Shown here one piece after another: positions 10,561 to 22,875 of a DNA stretch of 64,000 nucleotides (position 1 is its first letter; every line of letters starts with the position of its first letter). The notes under the pieces were generated by a model. That model made no database searches, had not been told where the DNA came from, and was given only the letters and a program-made list of their open reading frames with translations. Position numbers and translations under genes: made by a program. Origin of the DNA: Polytrichum commune. Lineage: Eukaryota; Streptophyta; Polytrichopsida; Polytrichales; Polytrichaceae. The DNA lies in NCBI GenBank assembly GCA_950295325.1, contig OX485808.1:11534501-11598500 (forward strand), read 5' to 3'.

Positions 10561-12769
10561 AAATTAAACCCCTTATATACAAGAAGTTTATAGAGAAAAA
10601 TGAATGTATATGTATTAATGGCATGCTAAAAAATGGACTCATGTATTTATACTAAGCTTTTGAATGGAATGTGATAAATGCCTCTACTACATATATAAAC
10701 TATACATCATGAATGAAATAAACCTCTGTTACATATAAAACCCACTTTTACTTTCCAAAGAGAAAGTTATTGAATGTTTTGCATGCAACTCAACAATTGT
10801 AGCAAACAAACAAAGATGACTCAGTCACAATCTAGAGAGCAAAACTAAAGGAAGCCCATGAGAACTCCAAGAGCCTCTAGTTTGTAAAAACCTAGAACCC
10901 AAATGCAAACACTAACAAGAAGACACATGGTAGTCATTGAGGACTACGACCATTTGAAAACAACAGATGAAAATGTGAAGTGGATGAAATTAACAAATCT
11001 ATTGTCAATTTTTTTCTTCTCTTAACCTTAGGGTCCCCTTTTTTTACATCAAACTTTACTTCTTAAAATATAATAGCCTTCTAAATGTATATATTCTTTT
11101 ATTAAAAAACAATACTTCTCCTTTTATGTATACTATATATGCTAATGCCTCAAATGACATCCCTTCTTACACTTATGTAGTTCATGTGTGGTATGTAGAG
11201 TCCACCCCCATGCTAGACATTTGTGCCATAGTTCATTTTTTACTTGTTTGTCTATGTTCGCTGCAAGTATCTTAGCAGTTGGAGCAACTAAGTCGCAGAG
11301 ACCTATTCCAACTAGGACCATGTGGTTATTTTGTTCAAAGTAAACAATTAAAATTTCAAATATCATAGTATGACTTTGATTAGTGTATGAGTCTATTGAC
11401 ATGAGATTTTGCAGATGGGTGACCATCTTGCATAGTTTGAAGAACACTTTATTATATTATGACGATGCACATGGATATTGTGGTTTTGTGCCTTTTGTGC
11501 ATTGTGTGCAAACAAATGTTTGCTTGATCTTATTGGTTGAACTTCTTAGAGTTCATGCCGGCTCCCAATTTGGCCCCAAGTATAAAGTGGGCCTTGTCTA
11601 GCAACCTCATATTGATTAATTCTTAATGGGATTATTAGCCATTCATTACGCTAAGGAGAGTAATTAATTGCATATGACTAGTACAAGAAAGGTAGAGAGA
11701 AAGTCGCTTAATTAATATATACTTCACTACCTTCGATTATAGACTAGGGCTCATACAATAAACCCAAAAGATGCTAGACATGTTTTATAAAGTCATCATG
11801 ACACAAAAATCTTCAACATCCCCTTGTGTTTGTTTTTAATTGTGGTTGTAGGCATTTGATGTCAAGAGTGAATTTTAAGGTAGATGTACTTAATCCAACA
11901 AGAATAGATTGGACACCTATATTTTTAGTGGTTAGGTGTGGATCCAAGAATTGGCATGAAAAGGACATATTCTAAAAAGAGGTTGGACTTTGTGCTTAAA
12001 ATATGCTAACCTTTTTAGGTGCGATAGTCAACATAATTGGGGGACTTGTATGATCACTTAATGAGTATAAGAATATTCTCTTAGATAATGAATAAGGATT
12101 TTGTTTGAGCTTCAAAAAATATAAGGCTAATGATTAGAAATAAGAGTTGGATTTGCTAATTATCTCACACCTATTGTGTGCTTCATGTCTTATGAAAAGT
12201 GAGTGCAAAGAGAAAAATATTCATATAGATACGACTACCTTAAGATCCAAAAAGACATGATTACTTGGAGGGTAGATGGAACCCTTCAAGTGTGGAACAA
12301 TAACCAGGAGAGAGCCCACCCACAAACAACCAACCAAGCCAACACCAAAGAAAACCCCCACACTGCCCAAAAGACCCCAAAGGCGCCATCTTACATGATG
12401 TTCCAATGCCACCGTAATCTCAAATATTTCTCTATGTTAAAGAATTCCCTTGCATTCCAAGATTGATCGAAGGTCTTGAGATGGACTTCTTCCCAAAAAA
12501 GTTGCTAACCTTGATGTATTTGAGAGCATGCTCCCAAACCACCATGCCATACATAATCGTCCCAATTGAGATATTTCACTTAAGTTTCAACAATGTCATC
12601 TACATGTAAATCATGAGAAGCACACATTAACTTCTTCTCAATACACAGAAACTTTCATGCAATAAACAAAATCTAGGTTGGTGAGGCACTAGAAAGGTAC
12701 TGCAATTTAGCAGAGGGGGGGAGAGAAAGAAGGTGGGGGGGGGGGTGAATTAGGAAGACAAGGTGACAA
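10561..12769. other. Intergenic, AT-rich, no gene seen
   Basis: Low-complexity AT-rich DNA with scattered short ORFs on both strands (for example 11142-11447 minus and 12203-12466 plus). None shows a domain or an acceptable splice model. A G-homopolymer of about ten bases sits at 12735-12745. Confidence 0.5.
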
Positions 12770-13065
12770 GTTGTCTTTCTCTTATATGCATTATCTTATG
12801 TCAAAGAGAAAATCAAAATATACTCATACTTGAGAATAATGATGAAAACCAACATATGTATTTGTATCCAAAAGGACTTTAGTATTGTATTTGAACTTAA
12901 ATCTTCAATAACGTTAATGTATCAAACTGATTCAAAAAAGTGCACTTGAGGAATAAGTTGATTTTAGACATGATCACTTTGGACATACATAATTAAAAAT
13001 TGGAAGTATGTAACTCAAATACATGTTTTTGCGCTTGGAGGGGCCTCTTGGATGCTTATGGAGTT
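12770..13065. repeat. Dispersed repeat, pair with about 59540-59850
   Basis: This block and the one at about 59540-59850 share a co-linear order of words, including CAACATATGTATTTG, ATCTTCAATAAC, AAAAAGTGCACTTGA and CCTCTTGGATGC or CTCTTGGATGCC. The copies are same-strand and clearly diverged. There is no coding signal; probably fragments of an old transposable element. Confidence 0.6.
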
Positions 13066-14450
13066 AAGTGTTGTTGTAACAATTCAACAAGTATGATGGT
13101 GCTTGTTTAGAGAGAGAGAGAGAGAGAGAGAGGATTGTTTCATATTGCCATATATATGAGCAAGACATGTGAGTATACAAGTTGAAGCCCTTAGGATATA
13201 CAATTGTGAGTACATTTATAATGGATAAGGTACCATATAATATATATAAAGTCAACTATAAGAATAGACGTAATGATACCTATGAAGCGTATGGGGAAAG
13301 TGTGAGAGCCATACCTTATCCCCGTACCTACATACCCTAAAGCACTTGGGATGGAGACACATGGAGGCATCCATCATGAGACAATACCACCTAATCCGGT
13401 ACTCCAGATAGGAGTACCCTAAGTTGGAGGAAATGCGATTGGTGGCTTCTAAGTAAAAGGGATTAGGGTTGGGGAAACCTTTACCCTTATTTACCATGAG
13501 TGTTCACTTGGTGCTGGAAGTAAGTGATATCAAGAGTTTGCCAAGTTGTGCATTGGCGCCGAGAAATAGTGAGGACTATACATATAATGGTGGCACTTAA
13601 GGTGCAAAGGGTTTCCTTAGCTCCATGTGTAGAGCATAGTTACATAAACCGGGCGCAATAAAAAATATATTTCTCTCTTGCTTTTAAGTTCTAACTCTAT
13701 GTCTGTATACATGTCACATCTATAACATGTGTGGAATATTGCTGCAGACACCTCGTATACACAACTAACCTCATTTTTGTGGTGTTGGTTGCATGAGCAC
13801 ATGTGAGGCAATTCCTTCGGGAATGTAATCATAAGAGCTTGTTGTTATGAGGAAGGAAGGTCTATGTATGTTGTATGGTATCATGTACTTTGTTAAAATA
13901 GTTGAGAAGACTATGCCATGATGGGAGTATGTAGACATAATACATGTTGCCACTTCCTCAAGATTTTTGGTAAATTGTAAAAGGTTGTCGTGTCTACACA
14001 AAGTAGGTAGATCAAGTTTGCATGTAATTAAGTTAAAGAAAATGTTGCCCAAACCACAAAACAATCTAGTGGTGATAGTTGACTTTCTTTGCTACAATGG
14101 ACTTGCATGAAACAAACCTCAAATTCAATTTTATACATTGGGTAATGTGTTATGCGAGAACAAAACTTTGATTCTAAATCACATTTCTTAAAGCAAAAAT
14201 TTGTGCAAGAAAATAGTGCCTTGCAAGAGGGTGAACCCACCCTCCCTCCCAAGTATCTCTCTCCACTTGTGGTGCATTGACAATTATAGAACATCATTCA
14301 ATTTTATATTATATTATATTTATTTTGAACTTTTTTTTGCTATCATCCTCCACCCATGGCAGGTGGGCGCCCTAACCCTTAGGTTTTTTCTCAAATAATG
14401 TACCCTTTTTCACACTCAACAAATTAACATGGTACCTCAAAGTGGCTACA
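13066..14450. other. Intergenic with a (GA)n microsatellite
   Basis: A GA dinucleotide run lies at about 13109-13132. Several ORFs of 60-100 codons on the minus strand (13252-13497, 13617-13832, 13771-14064, 14028-14297) overlap each other in different frames and show no domain, so I do not call genes. Confidence 0.45.
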
Positions 14451-14455
14451 CCGTT

Positions 14456-14648
14456 TATGATATTTAGTGTCACATACTGTTTGAAATCACTCAATGCAAT
14501 AACTTCTTATTCAAGAGTTCATGAAAGTCTAATAAGTTCTTCGGACATTATAGAACATAAATGACTTTTCTTGGTAAAAAATCACATTCTTGTTAAATAG
14601 TTAAAGAATTGCGTAACTCCGAATAGTAAGTGACACAAAATACCATGA
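14456..14648. mobile_element. TTTAGTGTCAC-family MITE, copy 1
   Basis: About 190 bp with long inverted ends. The left reads TTATGATATTTAGTGTCACA; the right, on the minus strand, reads ATGGTATTTTGTGTCACTTA. Both arms continue to a shared TAACTT block, so the whole element can fold into a hairpin. Non-coding. A sister copy is at 14985-15172 and ends of the same kind recur at several places in the window. Confidence 0.65.
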
Positions 14649-14984
14649 ATGGACCATGTGCTAAGAGTTGATTTTCACCAACGGTAACAATTTAATTACA
14701 CCCCTAGGATAAAATTCAAAGGGTGGGAGGTTGTTGAAGCACACAAATGAGTCCAAAAGCCTAGTAGGTAAGTAGGTGAAACATGCATTATGTTTTCCGC
14801 AAACACGGTCACATGGTGAATTGCCCTTGACAAAAAGTGTGGTATATGATCACATGACTTTGCAAATGGTCTAAGATATATACATAAGGTATGTGCCAGG
14901 ACTTGTGAAATAAGTCTAACAAGCCAAAATGAGTATGGGACTAGAAGTATATTAGGGTGTGGTTGAAAGTGCACACTTACTATT

Positions 14985-15172
14985 TGTGTTTAGTGTCACG
15001 TACTATTTGGAGTTACAAGGTCCTATAACTATCTATTGAGAATGTAATCAAATTTATTTATGTTTTATAATGTCCAAACAATTTATTCTACTTTTGTTAG
15101 TCAAAATTAAACTCATGAATATTAAGTTATTGCATTGTGTGATTACACATAGTAAGTGACACTAAATACCCC
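14985..15172. mobile_element. TTTAGTGTCAC-family MITE, copy 2
   Basis: The left end reads GTGTTTAGTGTCACGTACTA; the right, on the minus strand, reads GGTATTTAGTGTCACTTACT. Internal arms also pair, including the TTGCATTGTGTGATTA segment, as in copy 1. About 340 bp separate the two copies. Confidence 0.65.
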
Positions 15173-17480
15173 ATATATCATACACATCACAAAGTTTTAG
15201 AGTAATGGAGTGGAATGACTTATGTAAGATAACGGTTAATATCAAATGATGATCAAGTTGGTAGAAATAGTTGAGACTAGTGCAAAATGCTAAAATAGAT
15301 AAACAATCTTGTTTCTAATGGAGTTTTGAAAAAAATAAAATAAAATCCAATATAAAGTGTGTCTCAATTTTAACTTCAATGTGAGAGCAAAAGTGACACA
15401 ATTTGTCGTCTACATGGATTGGGATAGTTGGCCAGTGACTAATGTCAATGGGAGTCTATGATCCGAGGTGTGGTAGGCAATCATGTTTTTGTGTAGGGTT
15501 GTTGACAAGGATTGCCTCAAGTACACTTGATCTTCATAGTTGAGAAACGAGCTGAGAAAGTATTTGAGGTGAAGGCGCGCAATCCATTTTCTTGCATGTG
15601 AGGTGGAGGAGGTTCCACTTTTGAGCCATGAAGGCTTGTTTAAGAGCATCAAATGTGGTCACTCTTCTTAGTTGGAAACCTAGTCTTTTTAGAGTAAAAA
15701 TTATCTAGTCTGTAGCCAAGAATTGAGGTCCAAATGCTTTACGCTTCTAGACATTGAGTGGCTTGGATGCTCTGTGTCTTCAATATAAATGTAATAAAAC
15801 ACCAAAGCATCATCCTTGAATGCATGTACAATTTTCATTTTCTCCATATTTAAAGTGAATTAAAAACTAAGGTAGAAATACCCTAACCCGTTAACCACCC
15901 TCTAGCTGTGCACTAGACTGCCGTCATAATGGTGAAGTGTCATTTCTAAAACCGATCATGGCTTGGCGGCAACTTCAATGTGTGTACACTTAGTGTAGCC
16001 AATGGGAGTCAAGTGTTAATGTACTCATGAGGTAATTGATTTAGGCAATGTTCTGTATGGAAATGCAAATTACCATGTTCGGTGTAGGGAGAATCTAGTG
16101 AACGAGTAGGGTTTTGGACAACTTTCCACTTTGAAAAATTGTAGTATTTTTTGTATAGTGCAGAATAATATGAAACAACTTGCATTCTCTATGAATCCTT
16201 CTCATCTATCTTGGAAAATTATCTCATGATTGTCATATAAAATCTTCAATGCGGATCACCTTATTTTCACGGGTTATGGTATTTCTACCTTTGATCACCA
16301 ACGAGAGGAGAGTAGACTATGAGCCATGAGACTAGCAAGTAATCCACCTACCCGAGTTGGTAATTGGTTATATCTAATCATCTCATGGACATGAATCTAG
16401 GTTTTGTGGATGGTATCGTGTCTCCATGGATGAATATTTGTGACAAGCTTTGATCACCCTTCTCTTGCAGGAGCAATCAATTATGTTGAGTAGACCTAGT
16501 TGCAAATCCACATGATGACAATGGATTAGATAGCGTGTAATAGGAGAGTGGACGACTCACCGCGAAGTAGCGAATCATCCACCTATTTGAATTGGTTATC
16601 AGCCAATTAATAAAGTCGTGAAAAGTACAGATGATATCATGCATACATGCGATGAAAAATATAATGAGTTACGTAATGCATGTGTAATTTCGGCTTCGAT
16701 TCGGTGATTCAAGATTCAATGATGGAGGTGAGATACTTTTGCGAATTTCAGAAATTATCGTTGTTAACATTGTGTAGGAAGTTGCGCTCCACAATGTTGT
16801 TTCGACTGATTGACCCCGGTTAGTACTGCTCTCTCTAACTGCAAAAGATGATTTCATTGTTCATGGAGTTTCACTTCAAGTTTGTTTCTTAGACGCTGGA
16901 TGTAGATAGAGAACAACGGTTGAAGCATAGTTTTCGCTCTTTTCACCAGCAAATTTTCTGTCAAGCTGGAGTGCCAGGCTGCTAATACGTAGTCAATCAG
17001 CCGAAATCGACCAAAAGTATAAACGAAGAGGACGATACTGGAGCGGCTGTAATTTTTCTCTATCTTGAAAATTTCGAATATTGTATGTCTTGCAGATGCA
17101 TTTCGAAGTCCCGCGACATGGAGAGAGCAACTAATTTGAAGTGTATTTGCGTCGACATCGGAGTTTCGACTGGTATGGCTTCACTTTTGTGACACTCGAA
17201 ATTATCTCTATGCCCTTACTACGCAGGTTTTAAGTTGATAGGAGGATGGTAGATCGCAATCATGTCCTTTCTCAAGCTTCAAGAAACCTTTGCAGTTGCA
17301 CTACTTTTGTCTAGGATGAGGATAGCTGCAACCGGTCTTCTTAATGTGCTCGTGACCTTCAAGGACATGTATGTTCAACAGAATGAAAACTGAATAGGAG
17401 ATTATGAAGCTGCAAAAACTCTTTAAAGTCTATTTGTAGCAAATTTCTGCTCTGCGAAAACCGTCTCGAGATTGTGAGGT
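15173..17480. other. Intergenic, weak internal duplication, no intact gene
   Basis: A diverged direct repeat is visible at about 16310-16440 and 16545-16660; both hold AATCATCCACCTA-like or AATCCACCTACC words followed by GAATTGGTTAT or GTAATTGGTTAT. The segment after 16860 is less AT-rich and may hold the eroded 5' part of the U-box/WD40 pseudogene that follows, but I could not recover a reading frame. Confidence 0.4.
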
Positions 17481-17487
17481 CCACATT

Positions 17488-18605
17488 TTGTACAGTGTTG
17501 CTCTAAAACTTGTGGAAGTAGGCGTCTCTAGCTCATACAACATGCCGAACATAGAACCTTCTTCGTTTCCTTTGATTCACATGAACGAACGCAATTTTTT
17601 GCAGGAAACTCATATCAATGTGATGACTACTTCTGTGCAGGAAAATGTGGGAATTGCAAGCTTGTCTATGTTATTGTGCGTTGAAGCCATTCAAGGAGTT
17701 CCAGTGCAATCAGCTTCCGAATGGAGTCTGATAGCCGAATTGTCTATCCAGTTGGCTCCAGAAACGAGGACTTCGATTGAACCGTGTGATGTGCACGAGG
17801 ATCACACCGATAACCATGGACGTTCACAAGAACCATCTCAATTGTATATGGACCCTATCACATATGAAATGATAATTGATCCTGTATACACAAGCAATGG
17901 ACTATCATTGACAACAACCTGACAAAAGATCCCGTCAATTCAAATGAAAGTCAGAGATACAAGGGGACAATGTGAGCGTTAGAAGAAAACTATTCGAGGA
18001 CTTTTCCTGAACAGTGGGAAAGTTTCGGCAGCGTCGCGATGAATATAGGCGCCAAGCACTCCTTTTAGCAGGGAAACGCTCATATGCAGATGCGATACTG
18101 GAAGTATGTTCTTATGTGGAACAAAAATGATAAAGAATAAATGTGAGGAAGCGTTGAGTTGAGCAGAGATGGTCTTCAGCGGAGCTCAAAGGCCACAAAT
18201 ACATTGTCCGATCATCTGCCTGGAGTCCTTCTGGCGATGAACTCGCCACAGGATCAGTGGACCATACCGCCAATTAAAGGTTGGAATGTCGATTCCGGAG
18301 AATTGCTGTACAGTCTCGAGGGACATCAAGATCATGTAAGTTCGGTGGCTTGGAACCCTCGTCATGATTAGTTGGCAACCGGATCTATAGGTGGAACTTT
18401 GGGATGTCACCTCTAGGAATATCACTCCCAGACTCTCAGGAAATTCATCAGGTCCAGTCTTATCTGTGACTTGGAATCCTGATGATAGATCCCTGGCGGT
18501 GGGATATGAATGAGACTCTGTGAAGGTGTGGGACGCAAACCCGAAAATGATAGTCTTCGAATTGAAGTGTGTATTCCGTCATAGTACTGGGAGGTCTTTT
18601 CCAAA
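17488..18605 (+). pseudogene. Degenerate U-box / WD40-repeat protein pseudogene
   Basis: Coding similarity continues over about 1.1 kb but in changing frames. A 144-codon stretch ends with YMDPITYEMIIDPVYTSNG, which fits the start of a U-box (E2-binding ubiquitin-ligase domain). The next frame continues TIIDNNLTKDPVNSNE, the expected end of that box, before a stop. After it come fragments such as FRQRRDEYRRQALLLAGKRS. From about 18190 WD40-like pieces appear (ELKGHKYIVRSSAWSPSGDE, then LEGHQDHVSSVAWNPRHD, a stop, LAVGYE, a stop, and DSVKVWDANPK). A U-box/WD40 protein is the best reading. At least three frameshifts and several stops make it non-functional. The part after 18251 is repeated at 26609. 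Confidence 0.65.
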
Positions 18606-20409
18606 ATAATATTGTTCTATCCAGTCATGTACTCTAACGAGCACATTATGTATTCTACCTCCTTTCTACACGGAAGTGTGTTGTATGAGAGATCATTTTG
18701 AGTCTGGAAATAGATTACTGGAATTCTTATATTTTTCCATTCATGGTTGAGTTTTTTTTTCTTGATTTCTCTACTGAATTGGGACTGAATTATTGTCATA
18801 TGTGAAACGTAGAAATTAAAGTCTCATCCTCTTGAAATTGCCATTTATTGAATCAATGATCCTTTGGAGTTTTGTATTTAGAAACGACTCTCAGACTCAT
18901 AGTACTGAGGCTCACACTAAGCGTACGTTACTACACTAAATATGATATTTAGTGTCACCAATTCTAATTGTCTTGCTCAATGCCAATTGTCTTGCTCAAT
19001 GGTAATTGTAAACCAAGGTGTAGTGTCACCAACACTATGTGTTACCCCAACATTATTTGTCATTGCTTGTAATTTTTTGGGGGATTATAAATTTACAAAG
19101 TTGCAATTACTGTCACTTACCAAGTGATTTTTCATTTACATTTCAATCATCTATGACAATATTCCATCACCGGTTGCTGACAAGAGAAGGTAGAGGTTTT
19201 GGCCAATGGATGAACTCATCCATCATCCATGACAATTTTTGTTCACTTGTTCAGAAGAAGTGACATTAACACTAGGTAGTATCCTCATCCATGCAAAGGA
19301 AATTTAGCAAAAGAAGATTAAAGAATGAGAGAGATCTATGTCATCACAACATGAGGTATTGCATGATCATGTGGCTCAAATGCAAACTTGTGATTGTATT
19401 AATGCAATTTGGAGAAGTCCACTTGAAGAAGGTTGCTCTCTTATATGTGTGCATACAACCACATTCCATTTCTCAAGCATCTAAGTAGTGTTATGACAAA
19501 CCCGTGTACTTCCTGGCAACCCCCTTTTCTTCTTAAATATCCAAGTGCGGTGGTGACTAACCTACACGAGAAGCATTATCCCTACTTGCTCCGTGCAACT
19601 ATCACCATGTTGTTTGAGCAATAGATGCAATTAGTGCTTTCCCCCACATGGTTTACATGGTTACGAAACAATGACCAATAGGAGATTGGTTTATTTTCCC
19701 TCCACTTCTAGAGACCCTATGCAAAAAAGAAAGTGATCTCGTGATGGGAACCCCTATTACACTTGTGTAAAGGAGAAGTCCTCTTGAGAAATATTGTTCT
19801 CTTGTACATGTGCACACAACCATCTTTCATTTCTTAGGCATCTACTATAAGTGTGGTGGTGACTAAGCTACATGGGAGTCATTTTTCCTACTTGCTCTAT
19901 GTGACTGTGCAAATGTTGGTTCAAATTCACTTGCAACTGGCACTTCCTACCCGGGGTTCACATGGTTAAACCAAACAACAATCAATAGGAGACCATTTTA
20001 TTTCCTCGGGTTCGTCGTACTCACAGTAACCTCATTGGATGTAATGTACTGCAGTTTGGCCTCTTCACTTCATTGCATACATGACAAAACTCCTATCAAG
20101 ATGAGAACTCTCATGTTGTCATGAGCCAATTGTTGTTCTAATCAAAACAAGCTATTAGTTATATGTTTGCACAACATCTACCTTTCATTTCTCAAGCATC
20201 TAAATGTTGTGGTGTCTAACTTAATCCTTGTGGAAGTCATTTTCCATACTTGGTCTGGGAACAACTATATATTTACATGTCGTGTCAAGTCCATGTACAA
20301 GTGGCGCTTCATCCCATGGTTCACATGGTCACATGAAACGACAGCCAATGGAAGATTGTTCTATTTTAAGCAAATATGATGTAATTAGCACAATTGAGCA
20401 GCATGGTTA

Positions 20410-21510
20410 CTAGGGTTTCATTGCGAGAACGGAGACTGTGCTTGATCGGAAGCACATTGAGTTGGAGCTTGCTGGTGGTTTCTAAATGTGAGGTAATGCA
20501 GTGCACTTTATCGCATTTCTTGTAACTTAGTTGCAGAGATGTGGGTTTGACGGAAGAGTTACACTGACTTTTTCTTCAGCTGATGCTCACTGCTTTGGAA
20601 ATGGTTTGGAAATGGTAACTGTTGCATCCATAAGAGCAGTAGGTGCAGAACTTGCTCCAAACCTTGAGACTAATTAGCATTGTTCTAGGTTTCTTTGTGA
20701 GATCGGAGATAAGAATTGAAAGAGGCAAATATAGTGGACCTTGGCAAGAAGTGCACTTTCTGGCATTTCTTGTAACGAAGCTGCGGAGATGTTTATTTGA
20801 CGGTAGAATTACGATGATTTTTTCTCCAACTTATCCTCACTTCTTTGGAACGGTAAGTGTGGCATCCAGAGATCAGGAGCTGCGGACCTACCTCCAAACC
20901 TTGAGAATTATTAGCATTGTACTTGGTTCTTTGTGAGAACGGAGATTATGCTTGAAAGAAGCAAATCCAGTGGATCTTGCTGAGCATTGCCGCTTTCTGG
21001 CATTTCCCATAAGTAAGTTACAGAGATGTTGATTTGACGGCAGAATAACGATGATGCTATCCTTACTACTTTGGAAATGGTAACTGTTGCATCCAACGAG
21101 CAGTAGGTGTGGAACTTGTTGTAAACCTTGAGACTTATTAGCATTGTACTAGGTTTATTTGTGAGAGCGGAGATTATGCTCGACAGACACTTATTTTCAG
21201 TACATGCTGGTGGCATTTCTTTTAACCTAGGTGCAGAGGTGTTGATCCGACGGCATATACTTTTCTCCAATCTTTTTTCACTGATTTGGAAATGATTGCT
21301 GTTGCGATTAGAGGAACAATATGTGGTGAACTTGCTACAGACCTTGAGCCTAGGGTTGCGTTGCGCTAGGGTTTCTCTATGAGGATGGGCATTATGCTCG
21401 AAAGTAGCAAATTCAGTGGAGCTTGCTAAGCCATTGCACTTTCTGGCATCTCTTGTAAGTAAGTTGCAGAGGTTTTGATTTTGACAACAGATAGACGATG
21501 ATGATTTTGT
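20410..21510. repeat. Diverged tandem array, unit about 235 bp, about 5 units (copy A)
   Basis: The words GAGAACGGAGA or GAGCGGAGATTATG, CTTTCTGGCATTTCTT, AGTTGCAGAGATGT, TTTGACGG and ACCTTGAGACTTATTAGCAT recur in the same order about every 235 bases, near 20420, 20695, 20935, 21160 and 21380. On the minus strand the array gives an open stretch of about 214 codons whose own sequence is internally repetitive; I treat it as a by-product of the repeat. The same array is at about 28925-30020. Confidence 0.7.
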
Positions 21511-21588
21511 CTCCAAATTTGACCTAAGCCAGGTTGTACATCGATGGGCGGGCATGTGAAGAGGAAGACAGCTCCATGGGGAAATTGA

Positions 21589-22141
21589 TCAATTGATCAA
21601 AACAGAAACGTCCACCAAGGTAACGTGTTTGTATCTGTGTTGTTCCACTATGTGAAATACACTCAATATCCGCCTGAAATCCTCAAGAACAAACTCAGGC
21701 AAGAGCATTTCATGTTGCACAAGTGCTTTCTCCCCTAAAAGCTCAGGTGATGGTATGGCAGGGAGATGCTCCGGATCACATGCTGCAGTAAGATACTCTT
21801 TATCTGGAGCACCAATTGCCATCGCAGGGTCAGTAGGATGTGTGAAGGACTTCAATTTTGGTTTTTGTTTGCATGTGAGTTTTCATTACTTGTTGGTCTT
21901 TTATGGAATTGGATTGCATCAGGTTTGTAGTTTCTACCTCGAGCACACATTCTTGAATTACATCAGAGTTATCCTCTAACTCGACATGACTTTTGATCGG
22001 GAGTTGGTTGTTCTGCATACGAGACATTCCATGATCAATGAGTTTTTGGTGCATGCTTGGAGGTAGCATTGAGTGTGAATTGTGTTTGGCTCTTAATGAA
22101 CACAACCTCTTAGTGTGCACCAAAATTGGAAAGAGACTCAT
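21589..22141 (-). other. Pair of overlapping minus-strand ORFs of unknown function (copy A)
   Basis: Two minus-strand ORFs, 22141-21830 (103 codons) and 21855-21589 (88 codons), overlap in different frames. The second carries an acidic, hydrophobic run with LLPEFVLEDFRRILSVFH and is followed by VEQHRYKHVTLVDVSVLIN. Both are also intact in copy B at 30342-30653 and 30101-30367. I recognise no domain. They could be exons of one small gene, a frameshifted relic or chance. The duplication is recent enough that shared intactness proves little. Confidence 0.25.
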
Positions 22142-22475
22142 TATTTGTTGTTACATATTCAACATTTGTATGCAAAATAACTCATGGAAAATCATAAGGT
22201 ACCAACTTCCGATGAGAAGTCCTCTTGAATTAAAGGATAACTCTAGTATGAGAGTTTTGCAGTGTAAGTTTTCCAAGAATGGGGTGTCTTTCAATGGAAA
22301 GATTTTTTCCACATTTCAAACTCCAGATTCATGTGTGGTTTACTGTTTATGAGGTGATTGTCTTCCTTACATCTCTCACAGGTAGAGTTTGCATTGGTCA
22401 ATGAAGAGAAGGAGGCGCATCAGAAGCACCAGAGTTTAGTGTAACCTAGCCATTGGCTTTTTGAGTACCACCAAC

Positions 22476-22580
22476 ATGGTGAAACTACGAGAGTTTATTT
22501 TTGCTGATGTTTGTGTGCATTTATATTGTGTCTTCTGCATTTCGCAACTTTATTGGGAGCATAATCAACCTCTGAACTAG
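22476..22580 (+). pseudogene. Truncated DUF6604 gene start (copy A)
   Basis: The leader CCATTGGCTTTTTGAGTA and the following ATG are the same as upstream of the intact gene at 30987. The first 28 bases of the coding sequence (ATG to TTTTTG, 22476-22503) match with three or four substitutions, giving MVKLREFIF instead of MPKLPEFIF. After 22503 the sequence is unrelated and the frame stops at 22578-22580 after 34 codons. This is the remnant of a second DUF6604 copy cut off by a rearrangement. Confidence 0.8.
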
Positions 22581-22875
22581 TGCTTTCAAATTCGCATGAT
22601 TATGTTGTGGTAGTCCATCTTAGTTAGAATATTTAGAAAACACTTAGGGTTTCCAATTAGGGTTCAATGCTCATGTGAATTGCATTGAGTGCTATTCATT
22701 TCATTGCATTGTGTGTTGTGGGCACAATTAATGATGTGGAATTGATGTGGCAAACTCAATCTGTTGCAGATTGAATGCAAGCAGTTGTGCCTTAGGGTTG
22801 AGCTATTGAGTGGTTTTTATTGTGTGGTTTCAATGTTTTTTAGGTATACTTTCATAATATTACCTGCATGCATTA

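Larger units (their letters stand above)
18251..22503 (+). repeat. Segmental duplication, copy A
   Basis: This 4.25-kb block matches 26609-31014 base for base over most of its length with scattered substitutions, in direct orientation. It holds, in order, WD40 pseudogene remains, a TTTAGTGTCAC-type repeat end, a 1.7-kb non-coding stretch, a diverged 235-bp tandem array, two conserved minus-strand ORFs and the leader plus first 28 bases of the DUF6604 gene. It lacks about 215 bp present in copy B at 28309-28525 (junction near 20008). Homology stops inside the DUF6604 start region. Confidence 0.9.

Noticed and set aside
15410-15652. 80-codon minus-strand ORF that superficially resembled a retroelement fragment
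   Set aside because: I could not match it to any specific motif of a reverse transcriptase, RNase H or transposase.
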